From Bettongia penicillata ogilbyi (taxonomy: Eukaryota > Chordata > Mammalia > Diprotodontia > Potoroidae), in contig JAJHZJ010000061.1 in assembly GCA_023548195.1 (NCBI GenBank), positions 1,280,771-1,344,770 on the forward strand: a stretch of DNA of 64,000 nucleotides, written 5' to 3'. The notes under the pieces are model-generated. The model saw only the letters and a list, made by a program, of their open reading frames with translations. It ran no database searches and was not told the origin of the DNA. This document shows, one piece after another, positions 1-10,929 of the stretch (the first letter of the stretch is position 1; each line of letters opens with the position of its first letter). The translations under genes and the position numbers were made by a program.

Positions 1-239
1 TTTATCAGTGAAACATTAAAGAAAATGTACTATAATATGCCTTGCTTCAGTGCCCTAAGGACCATGGGACCTTTCTATCTGGTTTGCAGCATATGCATTG
101 CCTCCCATTAGAATAAGAGCCCCTTGAAAGCAGCAATTCTCTCACTTTTCTCTTTGTATCCCTAATATTTACCACAGTTGCTTTGCAAATAGTAAGTACT
201 TTATGCATTTACTCATTTGGTTTTCTTCTTTGGCCTTCT

Positions 240-640
240 GGAATCATGGTTAGTCATTACATTGACTTAATTCTTTCAAAGTTGCCTCTCTTTACAATGT
301 CATCATTATCGTATAAATTCTTCTCCTGGTTCTGCTCACTTCATTCTACATCAGTTCATTATTTCCAGGTTTCTCTGAAACCATTTTCATAATTTCTTAG
401 GCAAAATAGTATTACATTCATACAACATAATTAATTTAGCCATTTCCCAAATTGATGGAACATATCCTTAATTTTCAGTTCTTGGTCACTACAAAAAGAG
501 CTACTATATTTTTGTACATTTGGGATATTTTCCTTTTATCTGATCTCTTTGAGGCATAGGCCTAGAAGAGATATCACTGGATCAGTGCCTTTTTTAAAGC
601 ATAGTTCCAAATTGTTCTCCAGAAAGGCTCCCCTGTGTGT
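240..640 (-). repeat. L1 fragment (ORF2 C-terminal region)
   Basis: Read on the minus strand, this matches the 3' part of L1 ORF2 as seen in the better-kept L1 copies at 37.3 and 39.4 kb: the stretches around the small-fragment 'gaaatggctgaacaa' and the 'gtgagcagaaccaggag' motif are recognisable. It is diverged, with many stops. It faces the L1 fragment that follows, and the two overlap in L1 coordinates, so they are separate insertions rather than one copy with an inverted end. Confidence 0.6.
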
Positions 641-649
641 ATGTTTACC

Positions 650-1305
650 CTGTGACCTAGTATGTATCCCAAAGAAAAAAGAATCTATATGTATATCCAC
701 TCTTTTTGTGAAGGTAAAGAATTAGAAATTGATGGGATGCCTATCAATTGGGAAATGGCTGAACAAATCACAAGATTGTGATAGAATACTATTGTACCTT
801 AAGAGATAATGAGCAGAATGATTTCAGAAAAACCTGGGAAGACTTCTATGAATGGATGCAAAGTGAAGTGAGCAGAACCAAGAGAACATTGTACACAGAA
901 ACAAAATTGTAAGGATGATCAACTGTGAAAGACTTGGCTACTCTGATCAAAACAATGATCCCAGATAATTCCAAAGCACTCATGATAAAAAATGTCATTC
1001 ACTTCCACAGAGAGAACTGATGAACTCTGAATACAGACTGAAGCATTGTTTTTTCACTTTATTTTGCTTATTTGGTGTTGTGTGTGTGTGTGTGTGTATG
1101 TGTTTTCTTTTGCAAAATGGCTAATATGGAAATGTGTTTTGCATGACTTCACATGTTTAATCAGCATCAAATTGCTTGCCTTCTCAAGTGGAGAGGTGGG
1201 ATAGGAGGGAGAGAGAGAGAGAATTTGGAACTCAAAATTTAAAAAAATTTAATGTCAAAAAAATTTTTTGATGGGATGATTGGGAAATATTTAATGAAAT
1301 GTGTA
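650..1305 (+). repeat. L1 3' end
   Basis: A 5'-truncated L1 ending in the usual marsupial L1 3' tail: a TG-rich stretch, 'tgcatgacttcacatg', 'attgcttgccttctca', a GA-rich run, then 'gaatttggaactcaaa' and an A-rich end. The same tail recurs near 41.95 and 60.55 kb. Coding remains of the ORF2 C-terminus occupy roughly the first 300 bp, with stops. Confidence 0.75.
1077..1102. repeat. (TG)n microsatellite
   Basis: About twelve TG units inside the 3' untranslated part of the L1. Confidence 0.85.
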
Positions 1306-1399
1306 TGTAGTTATATATGTGTTGTGTATTTAAAAAAAAAAGAAAGGCCACCAATACTTTCAGGATAGTGGCACTCCCTTTAATCTAATGACTTTCAAT

Positions 1400-1885
1400 G
1401 ACTTTTAAAGGAATTTTCACACCAGACTAAAGGCTATAGTTGACTGGAATTACAAAGAAAAGTTACTAAATTATTTACATCCTTTTACCCAGAGATAGAA
1501 CTACTGGGACTATTTACCTTAAGAACATTATTGACCAAAAGAAAAGACCCACAGGCACAAAAGCATTCCAGAAAGCAATATCTGTAATAATAAGTTGGAA
1601 ACAAAATATGTGATCAACAATGGCTAATGTTTTTATGAGATAATGCAGAGTAAAGAAAGCAAAGTCAAAAATTCAGTGTTTAAAAAGGTAACAGTGAGAG
1701 GCACCAAAACTCTAGTCAAATAGTGTTCAATGTTAGAACCATAATATGGTTCAAATTTGAAGAATCTATTCCTCTTGTTTTCATCAAATTTGCTAGATGA
1801 TACATGTAAAATGCTTTGAAAATGTTAAAATGTTATTTAAAAGTCATAATTAGGAATGTTTATGGGATATCATAAATGGAAACAA
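1400..1885 (+). repeat. Old L1-related repeat, left arm of an inverted pair
   Basis: The sequence matches the reverse complement of 5385-5890 over its whole length, at roughly 80-85% by eye, so the two copies form inverted arms about 3.5 kb apart on either side of the SPART promoter. The other arm translates to a stretch like the L1 ORF2 C-terminus, around residues reading DPKILLLGLF, so the family is probably an old L1 branch. Confidence 0.5.
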
Positions 1886-2009
1886 AATGTATCAATAAAT
1901 CTAAAAAAGGGGAAAAGTTTTGTCAACTGAAAATATAAATTTATATACAGCACTTTTAAATTTTATGAAGTGCTTTTTCATCATAAATGAGGCAGCAGTC
2001 CTGTAATGT

Positions 2010-2145
2010 CCTATTTGCCCCATTTTATAGATAAATAAACTTAAGGCCCAGAGAGACTGACTTGCCTAAGGTCATCCAGGAGGGCTAGTCCCCAAACCAG
2101 GTCCTTTAATTCTAAATCCAGTACTCTTTCTACATTCTTGCAACT
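2010..2145 (+). repeat. MIR-like ancient SINE/LINE fragment
   Basis: It has the series seen in many old mammalian repeats: 'cccattttatagat', 'cagagagactgacttgcc', 'aaggtcatccag' and a closing part about an expected value list 'tctaaatccagtactc'. It is short and diverged, and the family is not certain. Confidence 0.45.
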
Positions 2146-3214
2146 TCAACAGGTTTTACCTTATACAAACCTCTGATGGGTTGCCTCTTCTCATCTGTCA
2201 AAAGTATTATTAGCAGGTAACATTTTGTCAAGTGAGGCGGGTAATTAAGTGACTCAATCAAGCCCCATCTTTGTCTTAAAAGTCTTAGATTGCTACGCTT
2301 TTCCAATACAATTTCAAAATATCTCTTAAAAGAATCAAATCTGAAAATGTTTAGATCAATGGTGGAAGATTATTTTTTCTCTGTAGGACACTGAGGCCTG
2401 TTACCTAAAGTATATTGCAGATTTTGAGACACCTTGAAGAAACAGAAAATTTCGAGGAAAGTATATTCTACTCTTTTCCCTTCGTAGTCAAATGACATTA
2501 CAATTTTGTTTTTCATTATAAGGAAAAATTACCTAATCTTTTCATTTACTAAGATTTCTTGACACTCTGAGGATACCACTTAAAAAAATTTTTTTTTCAG
2601 TGAACAAAAGTCAATTCTCCCTCTCCCTGGAGAAAAAAACAAAAACAAAAAAACCCTTATGTTGTTCATGTCCCAAAAAATATACATCTCATTCACCACC
2701 CTGAATCCATAACTTCTCTGTCAGAAGGTAGGTAGCATGTATAGGCAACACTTGATTTATGCAATCTAGTTGACCTTTAATTCTGTAAAGATAACTGGTG
2801 TTTACATAGTACAAACCAATGTTTGTAAAATTTATAATGTTTATATACCTACTTCACAAAAAGGAAAAAATCAAGACACAGGGGAAGTTGTCACTCCCAT
2901 AGCCACAAAGCTAGTAAATGTCAGTGGGTGCACTGAGGTCCCCAACATGCTTTAATACATGATGGCATCCTTTCCAGGGGAATGTTTTATTTAAAGTTGT
3001 AATTATTCATTCAGAAAATCTGAAAGATATTAGACTAACTTGACAACTTCCTCTTAAAAGTATAAAATATATATAGCCAAAATAATTGAGCACAAATGTT
3101 TATAGATTATGCATATGTATATCTCATAAATGTACAATAATATACAAATAGGTAATTTGTATTAAACAGATTAAAGTGTATTCCAAGTCTTAAAGTGCTA
3201 TATAAATGCAAGCT
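2146..3214. other. Upstream flank, mostly unassigned
   Basis: No gene seen. A piece at about 2600-2745 resembles the L1/HAL1-type stretch at 49.4 kb. A MIR/CORE-type tail ('aaagtgctatataaatg') is at about 3185-3225. The rest is AT-rich and unassigned. Confidence 0.4.
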
Positions 3215-3405
3215 ATCATCATCACAATATATAGTTAATAAATATATAATATATAATTAAATATAATGTAAATATATAATATATAATTAAGTAAATATGT
3301 GAACATATGATATGTAAATAAATTTATAATATAAATATCAAATATAATATATAAAAGATATATAGTATATACTAAAAATGTAATAAATTAAAATATATAA
3401 TAATT
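3215..3405. repeat. AT-rich low-complexity block
   Basis: Nearly pure A/T with irregular repeats of 'aatatataat' and 'taaatatat'. It ends about 80 bp before the CpG island begins. Confidence 0.7.
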
Positions 3406-3654
3406 ATAATAACACCACAATAATACAACCCAAGAAACAAATAATAATAAATACTATTTTTAAAATACCACTCCCTAACGGAGAAGCTAGAGCCCTACAA
3501 CTGCCTCGCGCTGTACGTTTGGCCAGTGCGCCCTCTAGTGGCCCGAGACGGTCGCTCACTGTTCTTCTGACACTCAAGGACTGCTGCTTCACACCCCAGG
3601 ACCAAGCGGTCCAGGATGAGCCCGCCTCCTAGCTAGGCTCAGCAGTCTCCAGGG

Positions 3655-3790
3655 CGCCTGCGCGGAGGGTGGAGGCTGGGGGGGCGGGGAGAAAGTGGGA
3701 GGCGGGGAAATGGGCCTGAGAAAGGAGGGGGCGGGGTTGTGGGCGGCCTAGGCCGAGTCAGTAGTAAATAAAGCCGGAGTCACAGCCCAG
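3655..3790 (+). promoter_or_regulatory. SPART: Core promoter candidate with GC boxes
   Basis: At least four GC-box-like sites (gggcgggg, aggcgggg, gggcgggg, gggcgg) lie between 3680 and 3747. A 'taaataaag' at about 3765 could act as a weak TATA-like element some 25-30 bp before a start near 3790-3800. The exact start is inferred. Confidence 0.55.
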
Positions 3791-4368
3791 GCTTAGGCTC
3801 TGGTTCTCGCGCGGAGGGTGCAGTCACGCGCTCGCTCGTCTCGGGCCTCACCCTAGTGCCAGCCGTGGGTGAGGGATTTAGCGGTCCTTGGGGGTGAAGG
3901 GCTTGGAGAGGAGAAAGGCTACAAGAGGGGGCGGAGGTTATCGGGCGATGGGCGTGTGGGGAACCCTGCCCAGTGGGTGACACCTGAGAGGAGAGCTCAG
4001 GTTTCGGGGAGCTGGCCAGCGTCCCGCGGGCCCTGGCTGAGGGCCGTTGGAAGTGGGCCGGCCGGGAGAACGAGGGTGTCGGGTCCCGGGGTCCCGGATC
4101 GAGCCTCTCCTCCCTCCTCCCTAGGACGCTGGCTGGGCGGACGTCACGAGCCTGGCCTGCCCGCGGGGCGGGGGAGAAGGGCGCGGAGAAGTTAGGCATT
4201 CCCCGCCCCCACCCCGAGCGTGCGGGCTGCGCACCCCGGACGGCGCCTGGTCCCGGAGGGTCCCTGGTCCCGGAGGGCCCCTGGTCCCGGACGGTCCGTG
4301 CCCGCCCGCGGCCGGCTGGCGTCTCCGACTCCCCGAGGGCCGGCGCAGCCGAGCCAGAGCTTAGACAG
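3790..4368 (+). other. SPART: Candidate SPART 5' untranslated exon 1
   Basis: Two good donor sites could end the first exon: GTGAG at 3869 (exon end 3868) and CAG|GTAAAA at 4369 (exon end 4368). The second is the stronger match. Exon 2 carries only two bases before the ATG, so nearly all of the 5' UTR must lie here. With either donor the start codon has G at -3 and G at +4, a strong context. Transcript data are needed to choose. Confidence 0.45.
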
Positions 4369-5139
4369 GTAAAAGCCGGGGCCAGCTTCGAGTTCAGCCC
4401 CCCGCGTAGAGGCGGGGCGCGGCGTGCGGGGGTACGCGTGTGTGCGTGGGGGGCGGGGAGGTGGGGGCGCGGGCAGGGGCGTGCCGCACTGCTGAGTCAG
4501 CGCCGGTGTCCCGGCCGAGTCCTGGAAAGCAGCCGTGCCGGGGCGCAGGAGGCGGGCCGTGCCGCTGCCCTTCCCCGCCTCGCCCCCACCTTCACAAAAG
4601 CATGCTTCGGTCCGGTAGCATCCTCTGGTGCTGGTGCTTGACTTAGCTTAAATAAACCTTGGTTAAGGCCCCCTGCCCAGCCCGGGACCGCCCTGCCCGT
4701 AGACAGTTTACGGTCTGACGGAGTCAGTCCGGTGATTGACCCGCGGGGGACAGGTGAGGAATGAGCGAAACCAGCGGGAACGTCAGCGGGGCGCTCGGCT
4801 CGGCGCTGGCCCCTCGGTGATGTTTGCTGTTCTTCTGGATCCTTACCTGCGTCCGTAGGTGCGGGAGGCTGGGCGAGGAGCCTGAAGTAGAAGCCTCAGA
4901 AATACAGCTAGATAGGCGTTCGTGTCTATTGTGTATTCTTTTAAGAAATCTTTTGAATGCCGTTGGGAGAAGTTATTTTAAGGATGCAGTGTCATGAATG
5001 ACAGCATCTCGAACCTTATTCTGACTTTTTAATCACCAAAATGAAGCAAATTTATTGATTTTATGAACTTTTTGAAAGTGGAAGTAAGCAAAGGAATTTT
5101 TGCTACTTTTAATAATAAAATTAATATTTAAGCGAAATC

Positions 5140-5375
5140 TATCTGAAGCTTCAGGGATGTGGAAAGAGCCCCGGATTTAGACCTGTTAAGTCTAATCTTA
5201 ATAGTCCTGAGAATTATTGGATGATTGATCTTGAGTAAATCAGCTTCTGCAAAGCCTAAATTATCTACCTATAAAATGGGGCTGATGGGGCTAATAGTAC
5301 GTTTCAGGGCTGCCGCCTTGATGAAAAAGCACTTTGTAAAACTCAACATGCCATATAAATTTATTTTTTATTTAT
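5140..5375 (+). repeat. MIR/CORE-type SINE
   Basis: Typical order: 'gtggaaagagcccc', a sodium-like 'ctgagaattattgg' part, 'ttatctacctataaaatggg', and a tail 'aaagcactttgtaaaactc'. Marsupial CORE-SINEs have this layout. It is diverged and lies in SPART intron 1. Confidence 0.5.
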
Positions 5376-5384
5376 ACATTTTAT

Positions 5385-5890
5385 TTCTACTTACCATATC
5401 CCAACACTCATAATGATGACATTTAAATAATATGTTAATATTTTCAAAGCGTTTTACATATATTAGCCAGCCAATTTGCTGAAAACAGGAATGTTTAAAA
5501 AAAAACAGGAAGGATGCAGCCTTCAAAATGAGAACCATATTGCGAATATAACATTGAACACTGTATTTGACTAGAATTTTAGTGCCTCGCGCTGTCACCT
5601 TTTGGGCAGTCACTATTCTTTTGACTTTGCTTTCTTTATTCTGCATTATCTCATAAAAGCTGTTAGTCATTGTTGAGCACATGTTTTGTTTCCAGCTTTT
5701 TGTTGTTACAAACATTTCTGTTCTGGGATGTTTTTGTGCCTATCGGTTTTTTTTTTTTCTGTCAAAAATCTTCTTGTGGTAAATAGTCCCAGTAGTAGAA
5801 TCTTTGGGTCAAAGGATGTAAATAATTTAGTGACTTTTCTTGCATAATTCCATATTGAAATTGAACCCCTCTGAACAGGTAATGTGTAAA
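5385..5890 (-). repeat. Old L1-related repeat, right arm of an inverted pair
   Basis: Reverse-complement partner of 1400-1885. On the minus strand it reads through two short open stretches (about 73 and 115 codons), one with an L1 ORF2-like DPKILLLGLF segment. It is inactive. Confidence 0.55.
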
Positions 5891-6079
5891 GGTTGATTTT
5901 TTTTTTAAATAACTTCAATGTTTTCAAGCTTACCTAATACAGACTATTTGGCACAGTGGTAGAAAAAAAATTATGTAAGCAAATGTCATTCAATATTACC
6001 AGCATATTAAAAACTGTTAAGTGTTCCAATGGGTGACATACATTTTAACCAAAATCATTAAGGATCAGCCTGGAGTAGT

Positions 6080-6293
6080 TCAAAGGATCTTAACCTGGGA
6101 CCATGGACTCCCATGGAATCCAAGTAATAGGTTTCAGGGGGTCTCTGAACTTGGATGGAAAAATTACATCATTTTCATTAACACCTCATTAAATTAAACA
6201 TTTCCTTCAATTATGAACATAACATTGTGAGAGAAGACTGCCAAAGAGGTTTGTAACACACAAAGTTTAAGAACCCCTAGTTTAATGTAAACT
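6080..6293. mobile_element. hAT-type nonautonomous DNA transposon
   Basis: About 210 bp with inverted ends: 'aaggatcttaacct' at the left and 'gtttaagaacccct' at the right. The possible 8-bp target copies are imperfect (gtagttca and ctagttta). The same family is at 29.17-29.36 kb. The short inverted ends and 8-bp targets point to hAT. Confidence 0.5.
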
Positions 6294-6295
6294 GG

Positions 6296-6400
6296 CCTCT
6301 AGGTGGCACAGTAGATGGAACACTAGGTTTAAGAGGCAACCTGGAAGACCCAAGTCCAAATGCAGCCTTAGACCCTTGATGTCTGTGTGATTCATAATTC
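6296..6400 (+). repeat. tRNA-type marsupial SINE (Mar1-like), 5' part
   Basis: It begins 'ctctaggtggcacagtag' and continues with the tRNA-like box 'caagtccaaatgcagcc', as in the head of the SINEs at 49.6 and 59.9 kb. It is truncated before the BovB-like tail. Confidence 0.6.
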
Positions 6401-6689
6401 ATTCTCAAACATACAGGAAAGAGTTGAACATCAGCCTTTCTCTTATTCTCTTCCCTCCTCCCCTTCAGTTCTCCTTAAGTATTATCACCAGATGGGGGAA
6501 GTGATGTGAACTTTGAGTTCAAAGACAATTGACTTTTGAGTTGAAAGTCAGAAGAATAAGGGACAGTAGGGTCTTCCATATTGCAAGAACTTAGAAACCA
6601 GGGTCCTAAATAGGCTAGTAGGATTCCTGGGGGATAATAGTTGACTTTATAGGACATTATAGCACATTGAAGTTAAGATTTACAAAACA

Positions 6690-6830
6690 TTTTTTTCCAT
6701 ATATATCAACTCATTTGATCCCCACAACCCTATGGAATAGGTACTATAGAAGTTATTTGGGGAAATTGAGGTACAGGCAATAACTGGCTTGACCATTGTT
6801 CCAAGGCTTAGAATTGTTAGAGATGGCTCA
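6690..6830 (+). repeat. MIR-like fragment
   Basis: Contains 'tcatttgatccccacaacc' and 'ggaaattgaggtacaggc', the common centre of MIR/L2-type repeats. Diverged. Confidence 0.4.
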
Positions 6831-7685
6831 TAACCAGTTCTCTCCTTTTATCCTTTCTTTCAGCCTCCATGAACATAGGACATGATCATTCCTTACCATA
6901 TCTTCACATGTATATGGTCTTTGAGATATTTAGATAATTAGGATTTGTTTTAAAGGAAAAAATTCCACATGCATATAGAGAATTTTATAGATGGACTTCT
7001 AAAAAAAAATCTTCCTTATAGTACTCCTTGTGTACTTCAATTTTCTAATAAATAACCAGTCCTGTTTTCAAGGAGGAGGGAAAGGGGAAGACAGAATATG
7101 TAAGAAAGAGAATGCACCATGCTAAGTCCACTGTTGCTAAAGTCATTAGATTTCTGAGTTTGAGGTGTGTTCTGCATGAGAATTCTGGGGAGCAGTGTAG
7201 GTAAAGTTTAGGTAATATTATTTGTACGTATCATTGGCAAGTTGGGTACTACCTACACTTTAATGTTTATCATAAAGCAATAACAGCATAATTGAGATGA
7301 TTATTACTTTGCTTGTTTTATAGCTAAAGAAATATCTGTTTAACCACAGAAAAAATATGCTATATTCTGTTATTGTTCAAAGTTTGGGGCTATCTTTTGG
7401 GAATGCCTCTCAGTTGGCCATTTGATTGGCTTGTTTTTACATTAGATTGAAAGCAAGTGCATTTATTCCTTATCTTTTTGGTCATGATGTGACTTAAGTT
7501 TATAGATGCATCAAGCTGTAATTTTAAATGCTTTCTACTTCTCAAGAAATCTTTGAAGCATGTATACAATAGAGATGTTCTAAAAAGTAAAAATGTTTTC
7601 TCATGCTTCGTTTGTAATAATGTATCTAAGAAACAACTTCATCTTCGTTCAGTCATATTAGGATTAGTATAGACACTAGCATATA
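6831..7685. other. SPART intron 1, no feature seen
   Basis: AT-rich unique-looking sequence; no exon, repeat or RNA gene recognised. Confidence 0.5.
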
Positions 7686-7853
7686 AATAAGCCATGTCCC
7701 ATCTCTTGGTCATTCCCCCTGCTCCCCATTTTTCCCTCTACCTCCTGACTTTCTTGGCTTCCTTCAACTTCCAGCTAAAACTCTATCTTCTACAGGAAAT
7801 TCTTTTCTGATTCCCCCTTAATTTTAGTGCCTTCCACTTTGTCTTGTGATAAG
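7686..7853 (+). repeat. L2 LINE, left half of a split copy
   Basis: Pyrimidine-rich L2 3' region ('caacttccagctaaaac', 'aggaaattcttttctgat'), continued at 8645 after an insertion. Confidence 0.6.
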
Positions 7854-7854
7854 T

Positions 7855-8644
7855 TCTCAAAAGGTAGAGTGCCTCTCTTGACCTTTGCTTTCTACCACTG
7901 GGCTCACAGCGTAATGCTTCTCCAGTGTAAATCTGGCTGTTTATAAGTTAAGTCCTTATCCTAGTGCCTGCATTATGCCTGTGGGCCAACCAGAGAAATT
8001 GGGGAAAACAACTCCTTAATGAGTTTGGGCGCTGAGAATAACATGTAAAACAAAGGATGTCAGTTCAATGCAAAGATTTATTGCAAACAGTGGAGGGCAG
8101 GGAGAGAGACAGAAGTGGAAGGAGGAAGGAGATAGAGAAGGTGACCCAATATACAACTCAGATATACACACTAATATAAAGGGTAATTCATGTAAGCCAC
8201 GAGGCATTGGAAAGCAGAGACATAGGTCCATTCAGTGGGAAGGTGTGTTCCCGCTGCAGGGGAGAGTATTCTTCAAAGTGTAATTCTGGGAGTGAGGTTC
8301 TTACGTTCTGACTTTGGATAGCCCCCTTGAAGCTGGCTCATTTGCTCCTCAGGTCAAAATATTTTGGGGGTTTGTTATTGGGGAGAAAAACAAGCTGGTG
8401 ATAGATAGAATATCATTTGGGGCATCCAACTGTACTAACCTTCAAAAATATTGTCAATGCTTTTCCATGAATGTATTCTATAAGCTTATAGACTCCCTTA
8501 CGAGATCATCATCATGATCTCAAAATCATCAGGACTTACCTTAGAATAGTGATTTCCTTGCATAGATTATATAAGCTATAACCTTCCTTAGAAGGAGACT
8601 GACAATATTGTCTCAAGACCAGCCGACCTAATGTTATAACTCTG
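7855..8644 (-). mobile_element. Insertion splitting an L2, possible solo LTR
   Basis: About 0.8 kb of sequence interrupts an L2 copy whose two halves fit together. The inserted part has 'gatttattgcaaacag' at about 8067, which on the minus strand would place an AATAAA poly(A) signal, as in a solitary LTR of an endogenous retrovirus. No internal retroviral genes are present. The ends and target copies could not be fixed, so the class is a guess. Confidence 0.35.
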
Positions 8645-8825
8645 TTAAGTGTATCTTTTATATAGTTTGTTTATAAATAGTTGTTTGCATATTTGCTCCC
8701 CCATTAGATAGAGGGACTTGTCTTTTACCTTTCTTTGTATCCATAGTACTTAGCACTCTGCCTGGCTCACATTGCTTGCTTGAAAAATGTTTATTGAGTG
8801 CCTGACTGACTGAGCATATAGGTCA
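8645..8825 (+). repeat. L2 LINE 3' end, right half
   Basis: Typical L2 end: 'ccccattagatagaggg', 'ttagcactctgcctggc', then 'aatgtttattgagtgcctg'. It continues the piece ending at 7853. Confidence 0.65.
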
Positions 8826-9006
8826 ACAGCTATTTACTTTATTTCTCCCATTGGGAACTGCAGGATTTAAAAACCAGTAATAAAATGCTTAACCAGCAAA
8901 AGTTATCAATTTAATATCAAATAGTTATCAATTAATAAAGACAGATATGTATTGTGTCCAGCATTTTCAGGCATATTGTCATAATAACATTTCTTGTTTT
9001 GCAGTA

Positions 9007-9783
9007 ATGGCACAAGAGCAAGAACCTGCAAATCTTAAGATCATAAAAGAAGCATACAAGCAGGCCTTTGTATTTGTTAATAAAGGACTGAATGCAGACG
9101 AATTGGGGCAAAAGGAGGAAGCAAAGAATTGCTACAGTAAAGGAAGAGAATATCTACTCCAAGGAGTCAGTATTTCAGCATCTGGGCCTGAATGCACAGG
9201 TTCTGGTTGGGAATCTGCTAGACAGATGCAACAGAAAATGCGAGAAACACTGAAAAATGTCAATACTAGGTTAGGAATCTTAGAGCAAAATCCTTCCTCT
9301 TTTGTTCCAAGTCATCTTCAGGAAGGGTCCCAACTATCTCCTGTGTTGCCCGCTCATGGAAAGCCAGAAAAACCTCTCCCTCCATCTTTGATTTCACCAT
9401 CTGCACAAACAGAAGTTAATGGGAATTCACCCTCCACAAGCATGGAGCCACTTTCTGTGGTTAGTCCTGGATGTTTGGAAGCGCCACCTGCTTATACACC
9501 CTGTGCTACAGATGGGCACTATACTGTGTCCTATGGAACAGAATCTGGGGAATTTTCATCTGTTAGTGAAGACTATTATGCAGTTTCTGCTCGCCCACCT
9601 CCTCTTGAGACTCTAGGAGTAGATGTAGAAGAGTTAATTTTAATACCCAGTGGAGTACAGATTTTCTTTGTAACTCCTGCTGGGGAGGTTAGTGCACCTT
9701 CATATCCTGGATATCTTCGAATTGTAAAATTCTTGGATACTACCAGTGAAGCCACTCAAAATCGGCCCCCTGCATTTCTTCAG
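9007..9783 (+). CDS. SPART: SPART coding exon 1 (residues 1-259)
   Basis: The exon starts after ...TTTTGCAG at 9004; the ATG is at 9007, in strong context. It ends CAG|GTAACA, phase 0. Residues 8-95 form the MIT domain, three helices that bind ESCRT-III tails such as IST1 in human spartin. Residues 160-163 read PPAY, the motif that recruits WW-domain HECT ubiquitin ligases (AIP4/ITCH, WWP1). A Ser/Pro-rich linker surrounds it, followed by the start of the conserved middle region (VEELILIPSGVQIFFV, about 209-224). The open frame runs on past the donor to 9927, but those 48 codons are intron and lack similarity to spartin. Confidence 0.95.
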
Positions 9784-10929
9784 GTAACAAGTAGAAAAAC
9801 TTTAGAAGTGGAAACCCACCTACCACAATGTTTTTTCTTTTGTTGTTTAATGTTTTATGCTGTATCTACACTAATAGTCAAAGAAGGTACTTTGAAAGTT
9901 CTGGTTCCTTGGAGTTCTACCACATGAAGTTTAAGATGAGCATTTGGTTTATTGGGGAGTTTTGGGGTTTTTTTTAAGTAAGATGGCCATTCTAGAAGAA
10001 ACCAAAGTACCAATGAGTTACTTGAAAACATTTATTAAGCACCTCCTTCCTTTGTGCTCAACACCGTGCTGAGTCCCCATAAAAAAAAAAAGTGGTTCCA
10101 ATTAAGTGTCCATGCAACTTAATTTTCTGACAAAAGGAAGAATGTTAACAATTTCAGCTAGGGAGCACTGACACTGTCTATTCTTTTTATCATGACTTTT
10201 TCCTGCGGTGTTATGTTTTCTTTCTTTACAAGGTTGAAATCAGTGTGTGGTTCTGCTTTTCTAGAAAACTCATTGATCTTAAGAAATGTATTCAGTCCTT
10301 TCTATGAAGAAACTCAGTGAGACTGAATACAACTTTAACATCAGCATTGAATTAAAGGATTGATATTCACAGATTATGTATGCACATGTATCCTCAAGCT
10401 GTAATTAGAATGTAATTTAAAAAATTAACAGCTAGAAATGTATTAAGGAAAAGAATAGATAAAACTGAGAGATACTGTAATAGTGAATGTAGGAAAGATT
10501 GCCTTAATGAAGAGGTCTTAAGAAGGAGTAAGGCAAAGATTCTTGTTGTTGATAATGACATTTGGTTTGGTTTTGTAGCCCCAGTACTTTATACTTAGTA
10601 AGTGTTCTATCTGAAATAAATGTTTATGAACTCTGGGATAAAAGAGAAAGAAGGATGTCTGAAACACTTTTTGGTGATGTGCTAAAGGGTTTTTTCCCCT
10701 CTCTCTACTGTAAAAGAGTGAGAGAATCAATTTTCAGGTATCTGCTGTGAAGAAAACAAGATGTTTGCATGTAGTAATAGTGACTGAAGCAAGGTCATCT
10801 TGTGAATATTACACCAAATTACATGAGTCTGTTCTAAAAATTAGCTCTTCTAGTAAAAATTTAGGTTCCTCACACAGGATTTATCTCTGTTCATTTGCCT
10901 AGAAATATCATGAGTTCTTTTGGATATTC
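9784..10929. other. SPART intron 2, first part
   Basis: Contains an L2/L3-like 3' piece at about 10013-10085 ('acatttattaagcacctc', 'gtgctcaacaccgtgctg'). Nothing else was recognised. Confidence 0.45.

Larger units (their letters stand above)
3480..4880. promoter_or_regulatory. SPART: CpG island at the SPART promoter
   Basis: A sharp change from AT-rich DNA to GC-rich DNA with many CpG dinucleotides. It is the only such block upstream of the SPART coding exons and lies 4-5 kb 5' of the start codon. CpG density is highest from about 3790 to 4580. Housekeeping genes such as SPART normally start in an island of this kind. In human, SPART and CCNA1 are divergent neighbours, so the island could also matter to the gene on the left, which is not in this window. 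Confidence 0.85.

Noticed and set aside
240..1305. L1 with a 5' inversion (twin priming)
   Set aside because: The minus and plus pieces overlap by some 350 bp in L1 coordinates, so they are separate insertions.
3780..4199. Overlapping open frames of 108 and 139 codons on both strands in the CpG island
   Set aside because: High GC lowers stop codons in all frames; no similarity to known proteins and no splice logic.
9784..9927. Extension of the first SPART coding exon past 9783
   Set aside because: A good donor lies at 9784, the next exon continues in phase with the known protein, and the extra residues do not match spartin.
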